A DNA stretch of 64,000 nt from Moraxella caprae DSM 19149 (GCF_000426885.1 NZ_AUGF01000004.1:48131-112130); one strand, 5' to 3'. Shown: positions 9,735 through 18,310, numbered from the stretch's first letter. Notes: generated by a model from the letters alone, not told the origin. Numbers and translations are program-made.

Positions 9735-10289
9735 ATGGATTTTGCGCATTATTGGCAATATACTGACGCTGTCAGTAAAACATTATTTTTTATCTTGATT
9801 GCTTTGTCATTGGTTTCATGGTTTGTGGGTATCACTCGCCTGCTGAGTTCTCGCCAAATGGCAGGCGTGATTGGCAATGAACTCACTGCCGAGATTGATA
9901 ACGTTAGCAAAGATTTTGATGGGCTTGATTTTAATCAACGCAAAATCATCACTGAGCAGAGCCTGTTACAGAACATCGCTCGCTACCGTTTTGAGCTTGA
10001 AAAGGGTTTATCGGTACTCGGCACGACCGCTGCCATTGCTCCATTTATCGGGCTGTTTGGCACGGTGTGGGGGATTTTTCATGCCTTGCATTCTATCGGT
10101 CAGAGCGGGCAGGCAGGACTTGCCCAAGTGGCAGGGCCGGTGGGCGAAGCCTTGATTATGACGGGTCTGGGTCTGGTGGTGGCGATTCCTGCGGTGGTGT
10201 TTTTTAACATCATCACACGTATCAATAAGCGTGCCATTCATCACGCCAATGATACCGCTCACGCACTGCTTGCCCGTGTGGCACGCTAG
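9735..10289 (+). CDS. exbB: ExbB-type proton channel subunit (MotA/TolQ/ExbB family)
   Basis: The protein of about 184 residues has an N-terminal transmembrane helix (about 14-36) and two C-terminal helices, including the family signature GLFGTVWGIFHAL near residue 105 and ALIMTGLGLVVAIPAVV near 138. It is shorter than E. coli ExbB (244). ExbB forms the inner-membrane pentamer that, with ExbD, harvests the proton gradient. I chose the second Met because AAGGA (9724-9728) is correctly spaced from it and overlaps too closely with the first. It lies 40 bases after the tonB-like gene and 9 bases before exbD. Confidence 0.9.
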   Translation: MDFAHYWQYTDAVSKTLFFILIALSLVSWFVGITRLLSSRQMAGVIGNELTAEIDNVSKDFDGLDFNQRKIITEQSLLQNIARYRFELEKGLSVLGTTAAIAPFIGLFGTVWGIFHALHSIGQSGQAGLAQVAGPVGEALIMTGLGLVVAIPAVVFFNIITRINKRAIHHANDTAHALLARVAR

Positions 10290-10298
10290 GGGGTTATC

Positions 10299-10700
10299 AT
10301 GGCGTTTGAACTGGGCGACAACGACAATGGGGGCATGAATGAGATTAACCTTATCCCCCTAATTGACATCATGCTGGTGCTTATGATTATCTTTTTGGTA
10401 ACAGCAACGGTGCTAAACCCGACCGTACCGCTTGATTTGCCAAAGACATCGGCACAAGTCAATGACGTACCGCCAGAAGTGATACAGATTAGCATTGATG
10501 CGGACGGTCAAATTTATTGGGATAAAACGGCTTTGAGCCTAGATGAGCTTAATGCTCGTTTTGGCGAAGAAGTGGCAAAAGGGGCTGACCCCCAAGTTCA
10601 TCTGCGTGCCGACAAAGAAGGCAAATATGACACAGTCGCCCAAGTGCTGGCAACAGCAAGCGGGGCAGGGCTGACTAAGATTGCTTTTGTCAATGAATGA
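10299..10700 (+). CDS. exbD: ExbD-type energy transducer subunit
   Basis: The 133-residue protein has one N-terminal transmembrane helix (about 20-42) with the ExbD/TolR motif INLIPLIDIMLVLMIIF. The Asp in LID is the expected proton-carrying residue. The remainder is the small periplasmic ExbD/TolR domain. It closes the three-gene operon and is followed by an intrinsic terminator. Fur control is inferred from the operator upstream of the first gene. Confidence 0.9.
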   Translation: MAFELGDNDNGGMNEINLIPLIDIMLVLMIIFLVTATVLNPTVPLDLPKTSAQVNDVPPEVIQISIDADGQIYWDKTALSLDELNARFGEEVAKGADPQVHLRADKEGKYDTVAQVLATASGAGLTKIAFVNE

Positions 10701-10723
10701 ACTGTTAAAAATAAATCATCATC

Positions 10724-10756
10724 AAATAAAGCCCTACATTATGTGGGGTTTTATTT
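10724..10756 (+). terminator. Intrinsic terminator after exbD
   Basis: AAATAAAGCCCTACAT pairs imperfectly with ATGTGGGGTTTTATTT, giving a hairpin whose descending arm is T-rich. It starts 23 bases after the exbD stop. Confidence 0.7.
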
Positions 10757-10765
10757 ATTTGGGCT

Positions 10766-10848
10766 AAAAATGCGTATCCGTCCAAAAACAAAATTTCATG
10801 ATATAATACAAAAAATTAACCACATAACATTCAAAAATGCGTATCCGT
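10766..10848 (+). repeat. Direct repeat covering the queD start
   Basis: The 16-mer AAAAATGCGTATCCGT occurs at 10766-10781 and again at 10833-10848, the second copy containing the queD start codon (10837). A TATAAT hexamer (10802-10807) lies between the copies, well placed as the queD -10 element. The upstream copy looks like a partial duplication of the gene's 5' end. Confidence 0.6.
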
Positions 10849-11445
10849 AAACTCTTTAAATTTGAAAATGCCCACATCGTCCGCAACTGCACGTCCGACC
10901 GTTGCAGTCGCTCCATCCATGGGCATAGCTATCAGGTGGAACTTATCCTAGAAGCCCATGCCTTTGATAACGGGCAAATGGTCTATGATTTTGGGCTATT
11001 AAAGTCGCACATTAAGGACTTGATTGACAGCTTTGACCACGCAATTACTTTTTGGGATAAGGACGATGGCGATTATATCCGTGCGTGCAAGGACTTTTCG
11101 GCTCGCTGGATAAGTCTGCCTGTGTCGCCATCTGCCGAGCAGTTTAGTCGTGTGATTTTTTATTGGGCGGATAAAGTGCTAGCCAATACCACAACCCAAA
11201 ATGGTGAAACGGACGTATCTGTCTATTCGGTCATCGTTCACGAGACCGCCACAGGGTATGCCCAATGTTTTAAAGAAGACGTAGACAACGAACGCATGGG
11301 TAAATTGTCGCTGGATATGTTTGAATTTAGCGAGCAAGTCAAAGCCGAGTGGGGCGATAGCGAGCTGTTTGATAAGCTAAAACGTGGCGAGAAATTTGTC
11401 AATCCACAGCCGTTAAGACAAGTGAATTTTAAGGATAAACTATGA
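10837..11445 (+). CDS. queD: 6-carboxy-5,6,7,8-tetrahydropterin synthase (queuosine pathway)
   Basis: QueD converts dihydroneopterin triphosphate to 6-carboxytetrahydropterin, an early step to preQ0 and then queuosine in tRNA. The sequence shows the family's zinc-site signature: FENAHIV near the N-terminus and RCSRSIHGHSY near residue 25, where Cys is the likely catalytic residue and the two His are zinc ligands. VHETATGY carries the later conserved Glu. At 202 residues it is a long form (E. coli QueD is about 120), with an extra C-terminal segment. queC lies in the same window at 20108. The stop overlaps the antitoxin start by four bases. Confidence 0.85.
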   Translation: MRIRKLFKFENAHIVRNCTSDRCSRSIHGHSYQVELILEAHAFDNGQMVYDFGLLKSHIKDLIDSFDHAITFWDKDDGDYIRACKDFSARWISLPVSPSAEQFSRVIFYWADKVLANTTTQNGETDVSVYSVIVHETATGYAQCFKEDVDNERMGKLSLDMFEFSEQVKAEWGDSELFDKLKRGEKFVNPQPLRQVNFKDKL

Positions 11446-11696
11446 TAGTATTAGACATTACTCCTAGTGAGCAAGTGATTATTGAAAAAGCAAGTCAAAT
11501 TGTTGGTATGCCATTGAGTGATTTTATTACTGAGCAAGCCTATCAAACCGCTTTAAAAATAGTTGATAAAGACAAAGGTATTTATTTGACTGATGAAGAG
11601 TGGAATAATATGATGGATTTTTTAAATAATCCCCCAGAGCCAAATGAAAAAATGAAAGCGTTAATTGCTCGGGGTTATGAACTTGATAAATCGTAA
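11442..11696 (+). CDS. DUF1778 (TacA-like) antitoxin
   Basis: This 84-residue protein has the DUF1778 layout: an N-terminal ribbon-helix-helix part (about 1-50, VLDITPSEQVIIEKASQIVG then LSDFITEQA), then a toxin-binding tail with YLTDEEWNNM and the conserved NNPPEPNEKM. Such antitoxins bind DNA and neutralise a GNAT toxin encoded just downstream. ATGA overlaps the queD stop and the reading frame overlaps the toxin start by 20 bases. I see no separate promoter, so expression probably depends at least partly on the queD transcript. Composition is more AT-rich than in the flanking genes. Confidence 0.85.
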   Translation: MIVLDITPSEQVIIEKASQIVGMPLSDFITEQAYQTALKIVDKDKGIYLTDEEWNNMMDFLNNPPEPNEKMKALIARGYELDKS

Positions 11697-12189
11697 GCAT
11701 TCATTGGTATTTGAACCGTTAAATAAAAATCACGATAGGTTTTTATTTGACTGTGGTAATGACATATTAAATCGTTTTATTAAACAACTTGCCAGTCAAA
11801 TTATAAAAAGACAGGAAGCGGTTATTTATGTTAGTCATGAAAATGGTCGTGTCATTGGATTTTACACTTTATCAGCGGATAAAATACAAAAATCGGACAG
11901 TCCTGATGAATTAAAAAATCAATCACCACATACTGCCATACCTTGCATATTGATTGGGCGTTTGGCGGTTGATAAAAATTATCAAGGCATGGGAATCGGT
12001 ATTGATTTGTTGGCACACGCCTTACGGCGAGTAAAAAGAACAGCTGAGTTGATTGGTGTGGCTTTTGTGATTGTTGATGCCAAAGATGAACAGGCAAAAT
12101 CATTTTATCAAAGTTATGGATTTTTTGAATTGCAAAATACACCATTGAGAATGGCTTTTCCTGTTTCTAAAATTGAACGTGAAGAATGA
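11677..12189 (+). CDS. GNAT toxin (TacT-like aminoacyl-tRNA acetyltransferase)
   Basis: The 170-residue protein is a GNAT acetyltransferase. The acetyl-CoA site is IGRLAVDKNYQGMGIG near residue 95-110, and the catalytic Tyr is expected in SFYQSYGFFEL near 148, as in TacT toxins, which acetylate the amino group of charged tRNA and block translation. A DUF1778 antitoxin gene immediately upstream is the standard partner. I chose the ATG at 11677 rather than the upstream TTG. Its stop shares ATGA with the tsaE start, so the toxin is physically coupled to a tRNA-modification gene. The actual tRNA target is not readable from sequence. Confidence 0.85.
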   Translation: MNLINRKHSLVFEPLNKNHDRFLFDCGNDILNRFIKQLASQIIKRQEAVIYVSHENGRVIGFYTLSADKIQKSDSPDELKNQSPHTAIPCILIGRLAVDKNYQGMGIGIDLLAHALRRVKRTAELIGVAFVIVDAKDEQAKSFYQSYGFFELQNTPLRMAFPVSKIEREE

Positions 12190-12620
12190 AAACTTTAATC
12201 CTAAAAAACGAAACCGACACCCAGCGCCTTGCCAACGCCCTTGCCAAAACCAATCCCACAGGCAGTCTGTGGCTATCGGGCGATTTGGGGGCGGGCAAAA
12301 CGACCTTTACCCGTTATCTTTTGCGTGCATTGGGGCATACAGGGGCGGTAAAAAGCCCAACTTATACCCTAGTTGAGCCGTATAACATCAACGGCAAGCC
12401 TGTGTACCATGCCGACCTATATCGCCTAAATGACCCAGAAGAGCTGGATTTTATTGGGTTTTTTGAATATTTTGATGAGCCAAATTCACTGGTCATCATC
12501 GAATGGGCAAGCCGTGCCGAGAGCATTTTGCCAAAGCCTGATATAACGATAAACATCACAAGACAAGCTGATGAAAGTCGGGTGGTTCAGATTGTTGGGG
12601 TGGATTTGGATTTGTCATGA
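12186..12620 (+). CDS. tsaE: tRNA t6A37 synthesis ATPase TsaE
   Basis: TsaE is the small ATPase of the TsaBDE complex, which adds threonylcarbamoyl to A37 of ANN-decoding tRNAs. The 144-residue protein has the P-loop SGDLGAGKTTF (near residues 31-41), the KSPTYTLVEPY segment, HADLYRL and the VIIEWASR motif near 105. Overlap with the toxin gene upstream (ATGA) and with miaA downstream (ATGA) indicates one cotranscribed unit. Confidence 0.93.
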   Translation: MKTLILKNETDTQRLANALAKTNPTGSLWLSGDLGAGKTTFTRYLLRALGHTGAVKSPTYTLVEPYNINGKPVYHADLYRLNDPEELDFIGFFEYFDEPNSLVIIEWASRAESILPKPDITINITRQADESRVVQIVGVDLDLS

Positions 12621-13756
12621 ATTTACATTATCAATCCCTACCCGACAACACCGTCCTATCGCTTATCGCCCCAACCGCTAGCGGTAAGACCGATTTGGCG
12701 TGCCGTCTGTATGAGACAGGGCGGTTTGAGCTGATTTCGGTGGATAGTGCCCTGATTTATGAGGACATGAACATTGGCACGGCAAAACCGACCGATGATG
12801 AGCTTGCCCGTTTTCCGCATGATTTGGTGAATATCATCAAGCCGACCGAAACTTATAATGTGGCGACTTTTGTGGCGGAGGTGGAGCGACTCATTGGCGA
12901 CATTCACGCACTGGGCAAGATTCCGTTACTTGTGGGCGGTACGATGATGTATTATATGGCGTTACTTGATGGCTTATCCGCCGTGCCTGACACCGACCCT
13001 GCCATTCGCCAAAAGGTCATGGTGTGGCTGTCTGATAAAGGCATTGGCGAGCTGTACGCCTATCTGCAAACGCATGACCCCAAGATTTGTGAGCGTCTAA
13101 AAATCTCCGACACCCAGCGTATCACAAGGGCGGTGGAAGTTCATGTACAGACAGGCACACCCATGAGCGCATGGCAAGATACGCCCAAAGTCGCCCCTTG
13201 TCATAATCCACGCCAGCATTGGCTGACTCTATCGGTTGAGCCTGAGCGTGCGTGGTTACATGAGCGTATCGCCAAACGCCTTGACATCATGTGGGAGCAG
13301 GGACTGGTTGATGAAGTGATTCATCTTTTGCAAAAATACCCCGATTTAACGCCCAATATGCCGTCCATGCGGTGCGTGGGCTATCGGCAGGTATTGGAGT
13401 TTTTGGCGATAACCGACCATGAGATTATGCAAATCTCCCCCATTTGGCAAGCATTTGCTCTAAATTTACAAAAAAACAACAAAATGACTGCCAAAAATGG
13501 CAAGAATTTTGTAACAAAAGGGCAAAATATGCATGATATGGCTTGCCAAGACATGAAAAATAAGGCATTATATGCAACAAGGCAACTGGCAAAACGCCAA
13601 TCAACATGGCAAAGACAACTGACCAGTTTACCCCAATTTATAAACGCCAATGAAATGAATAAAACAAAGGCTAGCATAACAAGTGACCCCCAGTCACAGC
13701 AACGGATTTTTTCATTTGCAAGCATGAAAGATGCACAAAATGAGCTTTTGGCGTGA
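12617..13756 (+). CDS. miaA: tRNA dimethylallyltransferase MiaA with an internal insertion
   Basis: MiaA transfers dimethylallyl from DMAPP to A37 of tRNAs reading UNN codons. The P-loop APTASGKT lies near residue 18, the DSALIYEDMNIGTAKP substrate loop near 47, LVGGTMMY near 108, and the conserved KALYATRQLAKRQSTW near 315. The protein is 379 residues against 316 in E. coli. Part of the excess is a polar, Lys/Asn/Met-rich segment at about 261-312, between CVGYRQ and the ATRQLAKRQ motif, and part is a C-terminal extension. hfq follows 65 bases downstream, the same miaA-hfq order as in many gammaproteobacteria. Confidence 0.93.
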   Translation: MNLHYQSLPDNTVLSLIAPTASGKTDLACRLYETGRFELISVDSALIYEDMNIGTAKPTDDELARFPHDLVNIIKPTETYNVATFVAEVERLIGDIHALGKIPLLVGGTMMYYMALLDGLSAVPDTDPAIRQKVMVWLSDKGIGELYAYLQTHDPKICERLKISDTQRITRAVEVHVQTGTPMSAWQDTPKVAPCHNPRQHWLTLSVEPERAWLHERIAKRLDIMWEQGLVDEVIHLLQKYPDLTPNMPSMRCVGYRQVLEFLAITDHEIMQISPIWQAFALNLQKNNKMTAKNGKNFVTKGQNMHDMACQDMKNKALYATRQLAKRQSTWQRQLTSLPQFINANEMNKTKASITSDPQSQQRIFSFASMKDAQNELLA

Positions 13757-13821
13757 TTTTTAACGTATTTTTCCAAGCACCGTTGGTTGCTTTTTTCTTG
13801 TGTTAATTTTGGAGAACAACA

Positions 13822-14427
13822 ATGTCAAAAGGGCAAAGCCTACAAGACCCCTTCTTAAACGCTCTGCGTAAAGACCGCATTCCCGTGTCTATTTTTTTGG
13901 TGAATGGTATCAAGCTACAAGGTCAGATTGAGTCATTTGACCAGTATGTTGTATTGCTTAAAAATACCGTCAGCCAAATGGTCTATAAGCATGCCATTTC
14001 TACCGTTGTCCCCACTCGCAACCCACGCACAGATGGTGCAACCCCTAGCACAGGTACGGGCTATCCGTCATCGGTGGGCGTGATGAGTGGCAGTAACTAT
14101 CAAGGCACGGGCTATCCTAATGCAGGCTTTGACCGTCAAGGCTTTGGCGGTGGAGCAGGCACAACCCGTCCTGTGGGTGGCTTTACTCGCACTCCGCCAA
14201 ACCAAGGTTTCGGTGGCAATCAAGGCTTTGAACGTGGTGGCTATCCACAAGGGGGCATGGGCTTTAATCAAGGCTTTGAGCGTTCGGGTTTTGAAGAGCG
14301 TGGCTTTGATGGTAAAGGCTTTGAGAAAAATGAACGTGGCTTTGATGGCAAGGGATTTGATAATAAAGCCTTTGACAACAGCACCTTTGACCGCCAAGGG
14401 TTTGACAAAGCCAGTGACGATGAATAA
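13822..14427 (+). CDS. hfq: RNA chaperone Hfq with long Gly/Phe-rich tail
   Basis: Residues 1-70 are a canonical Hfq Sm fold: [19 protein letters not shown], then [20 protein letters not shown] with the uridine-site FDQ, and [11 protein letters not shown] with the Sm2 YKHA. The remaining 130 residues are a Gly-, Phe-, Asp- and Arg-rich tail built from short units such as GFDGKGF, GFERSGF and FDNKAF, ending in acidic residues. E. coli Hfq is 102 residues. Long Gly-rich Hfq tails are known in Acinetobacter and Moraxella. A terminator follows. Hfq pairs small RNAs with mRNAs; the tail may modulate RNA release or self-association. Confidence 0.95.
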   Translation: MSKGQSLQDPFLNALRKDRIPVSIFLVNGIKLQGQIESFDQYVVLLKNTVSQMVYKHAISTVVPTRNPRTDGATPSTGTGYPSSVGVMSGSNYQGTGYPNAGFDRQGFGGGAGTTRPVGGFTRTPPNQGFGGNQGFERGGYPQGGMGFNQGFERSGFEERGFDGKGFEKNERGFDGKGFDNKAFDNSTFDRQGFDKASDDE

Positions 14428-14451
14428 TGTCGCTTGTGGTAACTAACCATA

Positions 14452-14478
14452 AAAAGCTCACATGATGTGGGCTTTTTT
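14452..14478 (+). terminator. Intrinsic terminator after hfq
   Basis: AAAAGCTCACAT pairs with the following TGTGGGCTTTT and ends in a T run. It begins 24 bases past the hfq stop and probably closes the queD-hfq transcript. Confidence 0.8.
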
Positions 14479-14588
14479 ATCGTAAAAGTTTTTATGATAA
14501 AAGTTATCGCAGTTTGATAAAAATGTACCATAAAACATCGCCAAATATGGTATCATACCCATTTTATTTTACAAACCATCCGTCACTC

Positions 14589-15578
14589 ATGAACGACCAA
14601 ACCCCGAACACAGCCGATCTTGATACTGATTTTATCAGCGTGGGCTTGACCGCCATTAACACCGAACAAGAAGCATTGGCACTGCTTAAAGATGAGCTTG
14701 ATGAGCGTTTTGTGCAGGCGTGTCAGGCGATTTTGGCGTGTCGGGGGCGTGTCGTGGTGACAGGCATGGGCAAGAGTGGACATATCGGGCGTAAGATAGC
14801 GGCGACATTGGCAAGCACGGGCACGCCTGCATTTTTTATGCACCCAGGGGAGGCGGGGCATGGCGATTTGGGCATGCTGGTACAGGGCGATGTACTGATT
14901 GCCATTTCTAACTCAGGGCAGTCCGATGAGATTAAAATGCTTATCCCTGTCGTTAAACAGTTGGGCATTCCCCTGATTAGTATCAGCCGTGACCGTCGTG
15001 GGTTTTTACCCAAATCTGCCAATATCGCTTTGACCCTTGGTAATTTTGAAGAAGCCTGTCCGCTCGGACTGGCACCGACATCAAGCACGACCGCCACACT
15101 GGCACTGGGCGATGCGTTGGCGGTGGCACTGTTGCATGCTCGGGGTTTTACCAGCAATGATTTTGCCTTGTCGCACCCAGCAGGGGCATTGGGGCGTAAA
15201 CTGTTGACCCGTGTCAAGGATGTCATGCACACCGAGAACCTGCCTGTGGTGCGAGCCGATACCAGTCTTGATAAAGCCTTGCTTGTGATGACAGGGGGGA
15301 GACTGGGCTTGGCGGTGGTGGTTGATGAACAGGATGGTGTGGTGGGTATTTTTACCGATGGCGATTTACGGCGTAAACTGGCGGATAACGTGTCGCTATC
15401 GGCCCCCATGAATACGCTCATGACCAAGCATCCTAAGCATACCACGGGCGAGATGCGAGCGTCTGATGCCCTAACGCTGATGAATGAGCATGCCATTAGT
15501 CAGTTATTGGTACTGGACAACGGTAGGCTTGCAGGCGTGATTAGCATTCATGACTTGCTAAAAGCAGGCGTGAGCTAA
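14589..15578 (+). CDS. kdsD: D-arabinose-5-phosphate isomerase
   Basis: KdsD converts ribulose-5-phosphate to arabinose-5-phosphate for Kdo synthesis. The protein of about 329 residues has an N-terminal SIS sugar-isomerase domain (about 40-175, with VVTGMGKSGHIGRKIAATL and SNSGQSDE) and two CBS domains (about 205-329). I start at MNDQTPN; an upstream in-frame start would add an implausible 25-residue leader. It opens the LPS block, 29 bases before kdsC. Confidence 0.93.
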   Translation: MNDQTPNTADLDTDFISVGLTAINTEQEALALLKDELDERFVQACQAILACRGRVVVTGMGKSGHIGRKIAATLASTGTPAFFMHPGEAGHGDLGMLVQGDVLIAISNSGQSDEIKMLIPVVKQLGIPLISISRDRRGFLPKSANIALTLGNFEEACPLGLAPTSSTTATLALGDALAVALLHARGFTSNDFALSHPAGALGRKLLTRVKDVMHTENLPVVRADTSLDKALLVMTGGRLGLAVVVDEQDGVVGIFTDGDLRRKLADNVSLSAPMNTLMTKHPKHTTGEMRASDALTLMNEHAISQLLVLDNGRLAGVISIHDLLKAGVS

Positions 15579-15606
15579 ATTTTGTAAAACAACAAAAGGA
15601 AAAGGC

Positions 15607-16128
15607 ATGAGCGACTTAACCAAACGATTGCAAGCGGTCAAACTTTTTGCCATGGACGTGGATGGGATTTTGTCAGACGGGCAAATCATCTACGATGCCA
15701 ATGGGATAGAGACCAAAGCCTTTTATGTCCAAGATGGTGTGGGATTAAAGGCATTAAAAGAGCAGGGCATTATCCTTGCCATCATCACAGGTAGAAACTC
15801 GCCCATGGTGGCACGTCGTGCCGATGAGCTGGGCATTGACCATGTGGTGCAGGGGCGAGATGACAAATTTACCGCTTTATCCGCTCTTGCCGATGAGCTT
15901 GGACTGTCTGTGGGCGAGTGTATGTACATGGGTGATGATTTGCCTGACCTAAAAGCCGTGCGTGAAGCGGGCGTGGGCGTGTCTGTGCCAAATGGCTGTG
16001 CTGAAACACAAGCGGTGGCGGACATCGTAACTACCAAATCAGGCGGTCATGGTGCGGTGCGTGAAGTGTGCGAGCAGTTGTTAAAGGCAAAAGGGGCTTA
16101 TGATGCCTTTATCGCCCAATACATCTAA
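15607..16128 (+). CDS. kdsC: 3-deoxy-D-manno-octulosonate 8-phosphate phosphatase
   Basis: KdsC dephosphorylates Kdo-8-phosphate. The 173-residue protein is a C0-type HAD phosphatase without a cap domain: motif I MDVDGILSDG (nucleophile Asp near residue 17), ITGRNSP (motif II), and MGDDLPDL (motif IV near 105). Length matches the family. AAAGGAAAAGGC gives a good ribosome binding site. It follows kdsD and precedes lptC, the usual gammaproteobacterial order. Confidence 0.95.
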   Translation: MSDLTKRLQAVKLFAMDVDGILSDGQIIYDANGIETKAFYVQDGVGLKALKEQGIILAIITGRNSPMVARRADELGIDHVVQGRDDKFTALSALADELGLSVGECMYMGDDLPDLKAVREAGVGVSVPNGCAETQAVADIVTTKSGGHGAVREVCEQLLKAKGAYDAFIAQYI

Positions 16129-16175
16129 ACGTTTAAGCTAGCAATAATCAAGCTCAAAGATAGAGATAATCACTC

Positions 16176-16751
16176 ATGAATCTAAAAATTCTCAGCGTGC
16201 TTGGTGTGATGGCACTCATGGTCGGGGCATGGTTTTTTTACAAAGAAGACGTCAAAATCGAACCTGCCGTGCCATCTGCCCCTGTCGTCTCTTATGAAGT
16301 AACCGAGATTAAGGCGGTGCAGACCAGTCCTGAGACGGGCGAGATTGAATACACGCTAACGGCGGACAGTTTGGCAAAAAACAGTGCGGGCGTTGATGAG
16401 ATGAAAAATGCCAAAATGGACTGGACACCACCAAATAGCGAAACTTATCATTTAGAAGCCAGCCTTGCCAGTTTGGAGCAGACCACGGGCGATTTGTTAT
16501 TACAAGAAGGTTTTGTGTTGGTGCGACAAGGCGATGACACTAAGCCTGATATGACCATCAAAGGTAATCTACTAACAGGCAATACCAAACAGCGTCAAGT
16601 GGCAAGCAGTGAACCTATCAGCGTCACCCAAGGGGAAGACAGCTTTATGGCACAGGGTTTTACAGGGGATTTACAGACAGGAGAGTATGAATTTTATCGC
16701 ATTCAAATGGAATTTGCCCCACCCAAGCGTGAAGACAAGCCCTTATTTTAA
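16176..16751 (+). CDS. lptC: LPS export protein LptC
   Basis: LptC is the inner-membrane-anchored bridge that hands LPS from LptBFG to LptA. The 191-residue protein has one N-terminal transmembrane helix (about 4-22), then a periplasmic beta-jellyroll region with the family's alternating beta pattern (EYTLTADSLAKNS near 55, MTIKGNLLTGNTKQRQVASS near 130). Position between kdsC and lptA supports the call more than any single residue. Confidence 0.88.
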   Translation: MNLKILSVLGVMALMVGAWFFYKEDVKIEPAVPSAPVVSYEVTEIKAVQTSPETGEIEYTLTADSLAKNSAGVDEMKNAKMDWTPPNSETYHLEASLASLEQTTGDLLLQEGFVLVRQGDDTKPDMTIKGNLLTGNTKQRQVASSEPISVTQGEDSFMAQGFTGDLQTGEYEFYRIQMEFAPPKREDKPLF

Positions 16752-16772
16752 TTCATTTATCATGGATATCTT

Positions 16773-17303
16773 ATGAGAACATCACACTTAATATCAGCCC
16801 AATTCCTACTTTTTGTGGCAGGGATGGGTATGGCGTTATCCGCCCATGCTCTGCCATCGGACGCCAGTCAGCCTATTCGTCTGCTTGCTGACAAAGCGAC
16901 ATACAGCGAGCGTACAGGCGTAACCAGTTATTCGGGCAATGTCATCATCGAGCAAGGTACGCTCAAAATCACCGCCGATAACATCACGCTAAACCTAGAT
17001 GACAAACGCAGTATTAACACTGCCCTAGCAACAGGTCGCCCTGCAACCATGCAACAAGTTGTCACTCAAGAAAAGGGTCTTGCCAAGGGGCAGGCAAATA
17101 AGATTGATTACAACGCCGTGACAGGTATCATCACGCTCACAGGTAATGCCAAGCTGACCCAAGCAGGGGCGAGCTTTTCGGGCAATACCATTCGTTATAG
17201 CCTAAAATTGGGCGATGTGGAAGCCAATGCTGGCGGTGGTCGCCGTGTGGAGTTGGTGTTTCCGCCAAGCGAGTCCAACAGTCAAACAGGTGTTCGCCCA
17301 TGA
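16773..17303 (+). CDS. lptA: Periplasmic LPS-binding protein LptA
   Basis: The 176-residue protein has a cleavable signal peptide (about 1-26, ending near AHA) and an OstA/LptA jellyroll: [30 protein letters not shown], and [21 protein letters not shown]. LptA oligomers carry LPS across the periplasm from LptC to LptD. Its stop overlaps the lptB start by four bases. Confidence 0.92.
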   Translation: MRTSHLISAQFLLFVAGMGMALSAHALPSDASQPIRLLADKATYSERTGVTSYSGNVIIEQGTLKITADNITLNLDDKRSINTALATGRPATMQQVVTQEKGLAKGQANKIDYNAVTGIITLTGNAKLTQAGASFSGNTIRYSLKLGDVEANAGGGRRVELVFPPSESNSQTGVRP

Positions 17304-18025
17304 CCACGCTTGCCATGCACCATTTGGGCAAACGCTATGGACAGCGTTGGGTGGTTAAAGATGTCTCTTTTGAGATAAACGAAGGGCAAGTGGTGGGTAT
17401 CTTAGGGCCTAATGGGGCAGGTAAGACCACCAGTTTTTATATGGTTATCGGGCTTGTGCCGATGGATAAAGGGCAAGTCATGTTGGGCAATACTGATTTG
17501 TCCAAAAAAGCCATGCACGAGCGTGCCAAGGCAGGTATTGGCTATCTACCCCAAGAAGCATCTATTTTTCGTAAGCTGACCATTGAGCAGAATATTTTAG
17601 CGATATTGCAGACCCGTCAGGATTTGGATAAACCTGCCCAATTTGCCGAGCTTGAAAAGCTCATTGGCGAGTTTCATTTGGAGCACGTACGGCATTCGCT
17701 GGGCATGAGTGTGTCAGGGGGCGAACGTCGTCGCTGTGAGATAGCCCGAGCGTTGGCAAGCAACCCTAAGTTTATCTTGTTAGATGAGCCGTTTGCAGGG
17801 GTTGACCCCATTTCGGTGGGTGACATCAAGGAGGTCATCACCGCCCTAAAACAGCGGGGCATTGGCGTACTGATTACTGACCATAATGTGCGTGAGACCT
17901 TATCCATCTGCGAGAAGGCTTATATCGTCTCCGAAGGCAACATCATCGCCCAAGGCTCGCCCAGTGATATTTTACAAAATGAGTTGGTGCAAAGAGTGTA
18001 TTTGGGCAGAGATTTTATGGTGTAG
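17300..18025 (+). CDS. lptB: LPS export ATPase LptB
   Basis: LptB powers LPS extraction by the LptB2FG transporter. The 241-residue ABC ATPase has Walker [11 protein letters not shown] near residue 36, the Q-loop [12 protein letters not shown], signature VSGGERRR near 138, Walker [13 protein letters not shown] near 158 and the switch His in ITDHNVRET. The length matches E. coli LptB (241). lptF and lptG are not nearby. No rpoN follows; a repeat-rich gap does. Confidence 0.96.
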   Translation: MTTLAMHHLGKRYGQRWVVKDVSFEINEGQVVGILGPNGAGKTTSFYMVIGLVPMDKGQVMLGNTDLSKKAMHERAKAGIGYLPQEASIFRKLTIEQNILAILQTRQDLDKPAQFAELEKLIGEFHLEHVRHSLGMSVSGGERRRCEIARALASNPKFILLDEPFAGVDPISVGDIKEVITALKQRGIGVLITDHNVRETLSICEKAYIVSEGNIIAQGSPSDILQNELVQRVYLGRDFMV

Positions 18026-18124
18026 GCTGGGCATGCCTACCATTAAATCTCTTTTCAAACTAAGTATAAATCCTTGTGAATACTAGGGCGTGCCTCACAT
18101 TGAGAACATTCTTATAAAAATAAG

Positions 18125-18257
18125 GATAGTAGTCCAAAAAGTATGCTGAACTAGGTTTTCCGTTCGCCCTGAGCCTGCCTGCGGGTAGGAAAACCGTTAG
18201 GTTTCCCAAGCTCGCCACGAACGGTTTTCTTTATAGCATATTTTTTGAACCAGAGCC
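18125..18257. mobile_element. Repeat family 2 (133-bp inverted-repeat element), copy A
   Basis: It is flanked on both sides by the 8-mer AAAATAAG (18117-18124 and 18258-18265), a clean target duplication. The ends are imperfect inverted repeats: the left end contains CCAAAAAGTATGCTG and the right end complements CAAAAAATATGCTA. The core holds CCGTTCGCCCTGAGCC and CTCGCCACGAACGG, forming a hairpin. It has no coding capacity. It interrupts repeat family 1 copy A, so it is the younger insertion. Confidence 0.8.
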
Positions 18258-18310
18258 AAAATAAGATGAAAACTTGAAAACTTCAATCAATTTTTGCATG
18301 AAAAATGGCT

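Noticed and set aside
14087..14446. Second-frame open reading frame over the hfq tail
   Set aside because: It is a repetitive shadow of the GF-repeat coding sequence, with no ribosome binding site and low-complexity Ala/Lys/Val translation.
14723..15496. Long open frame antisense to kdsD (257 codons)
   Set aside because: It lies wholly inside a clear kdsD gene, shows no domain or start signal, and its length follows from the codon use of the sense strand.
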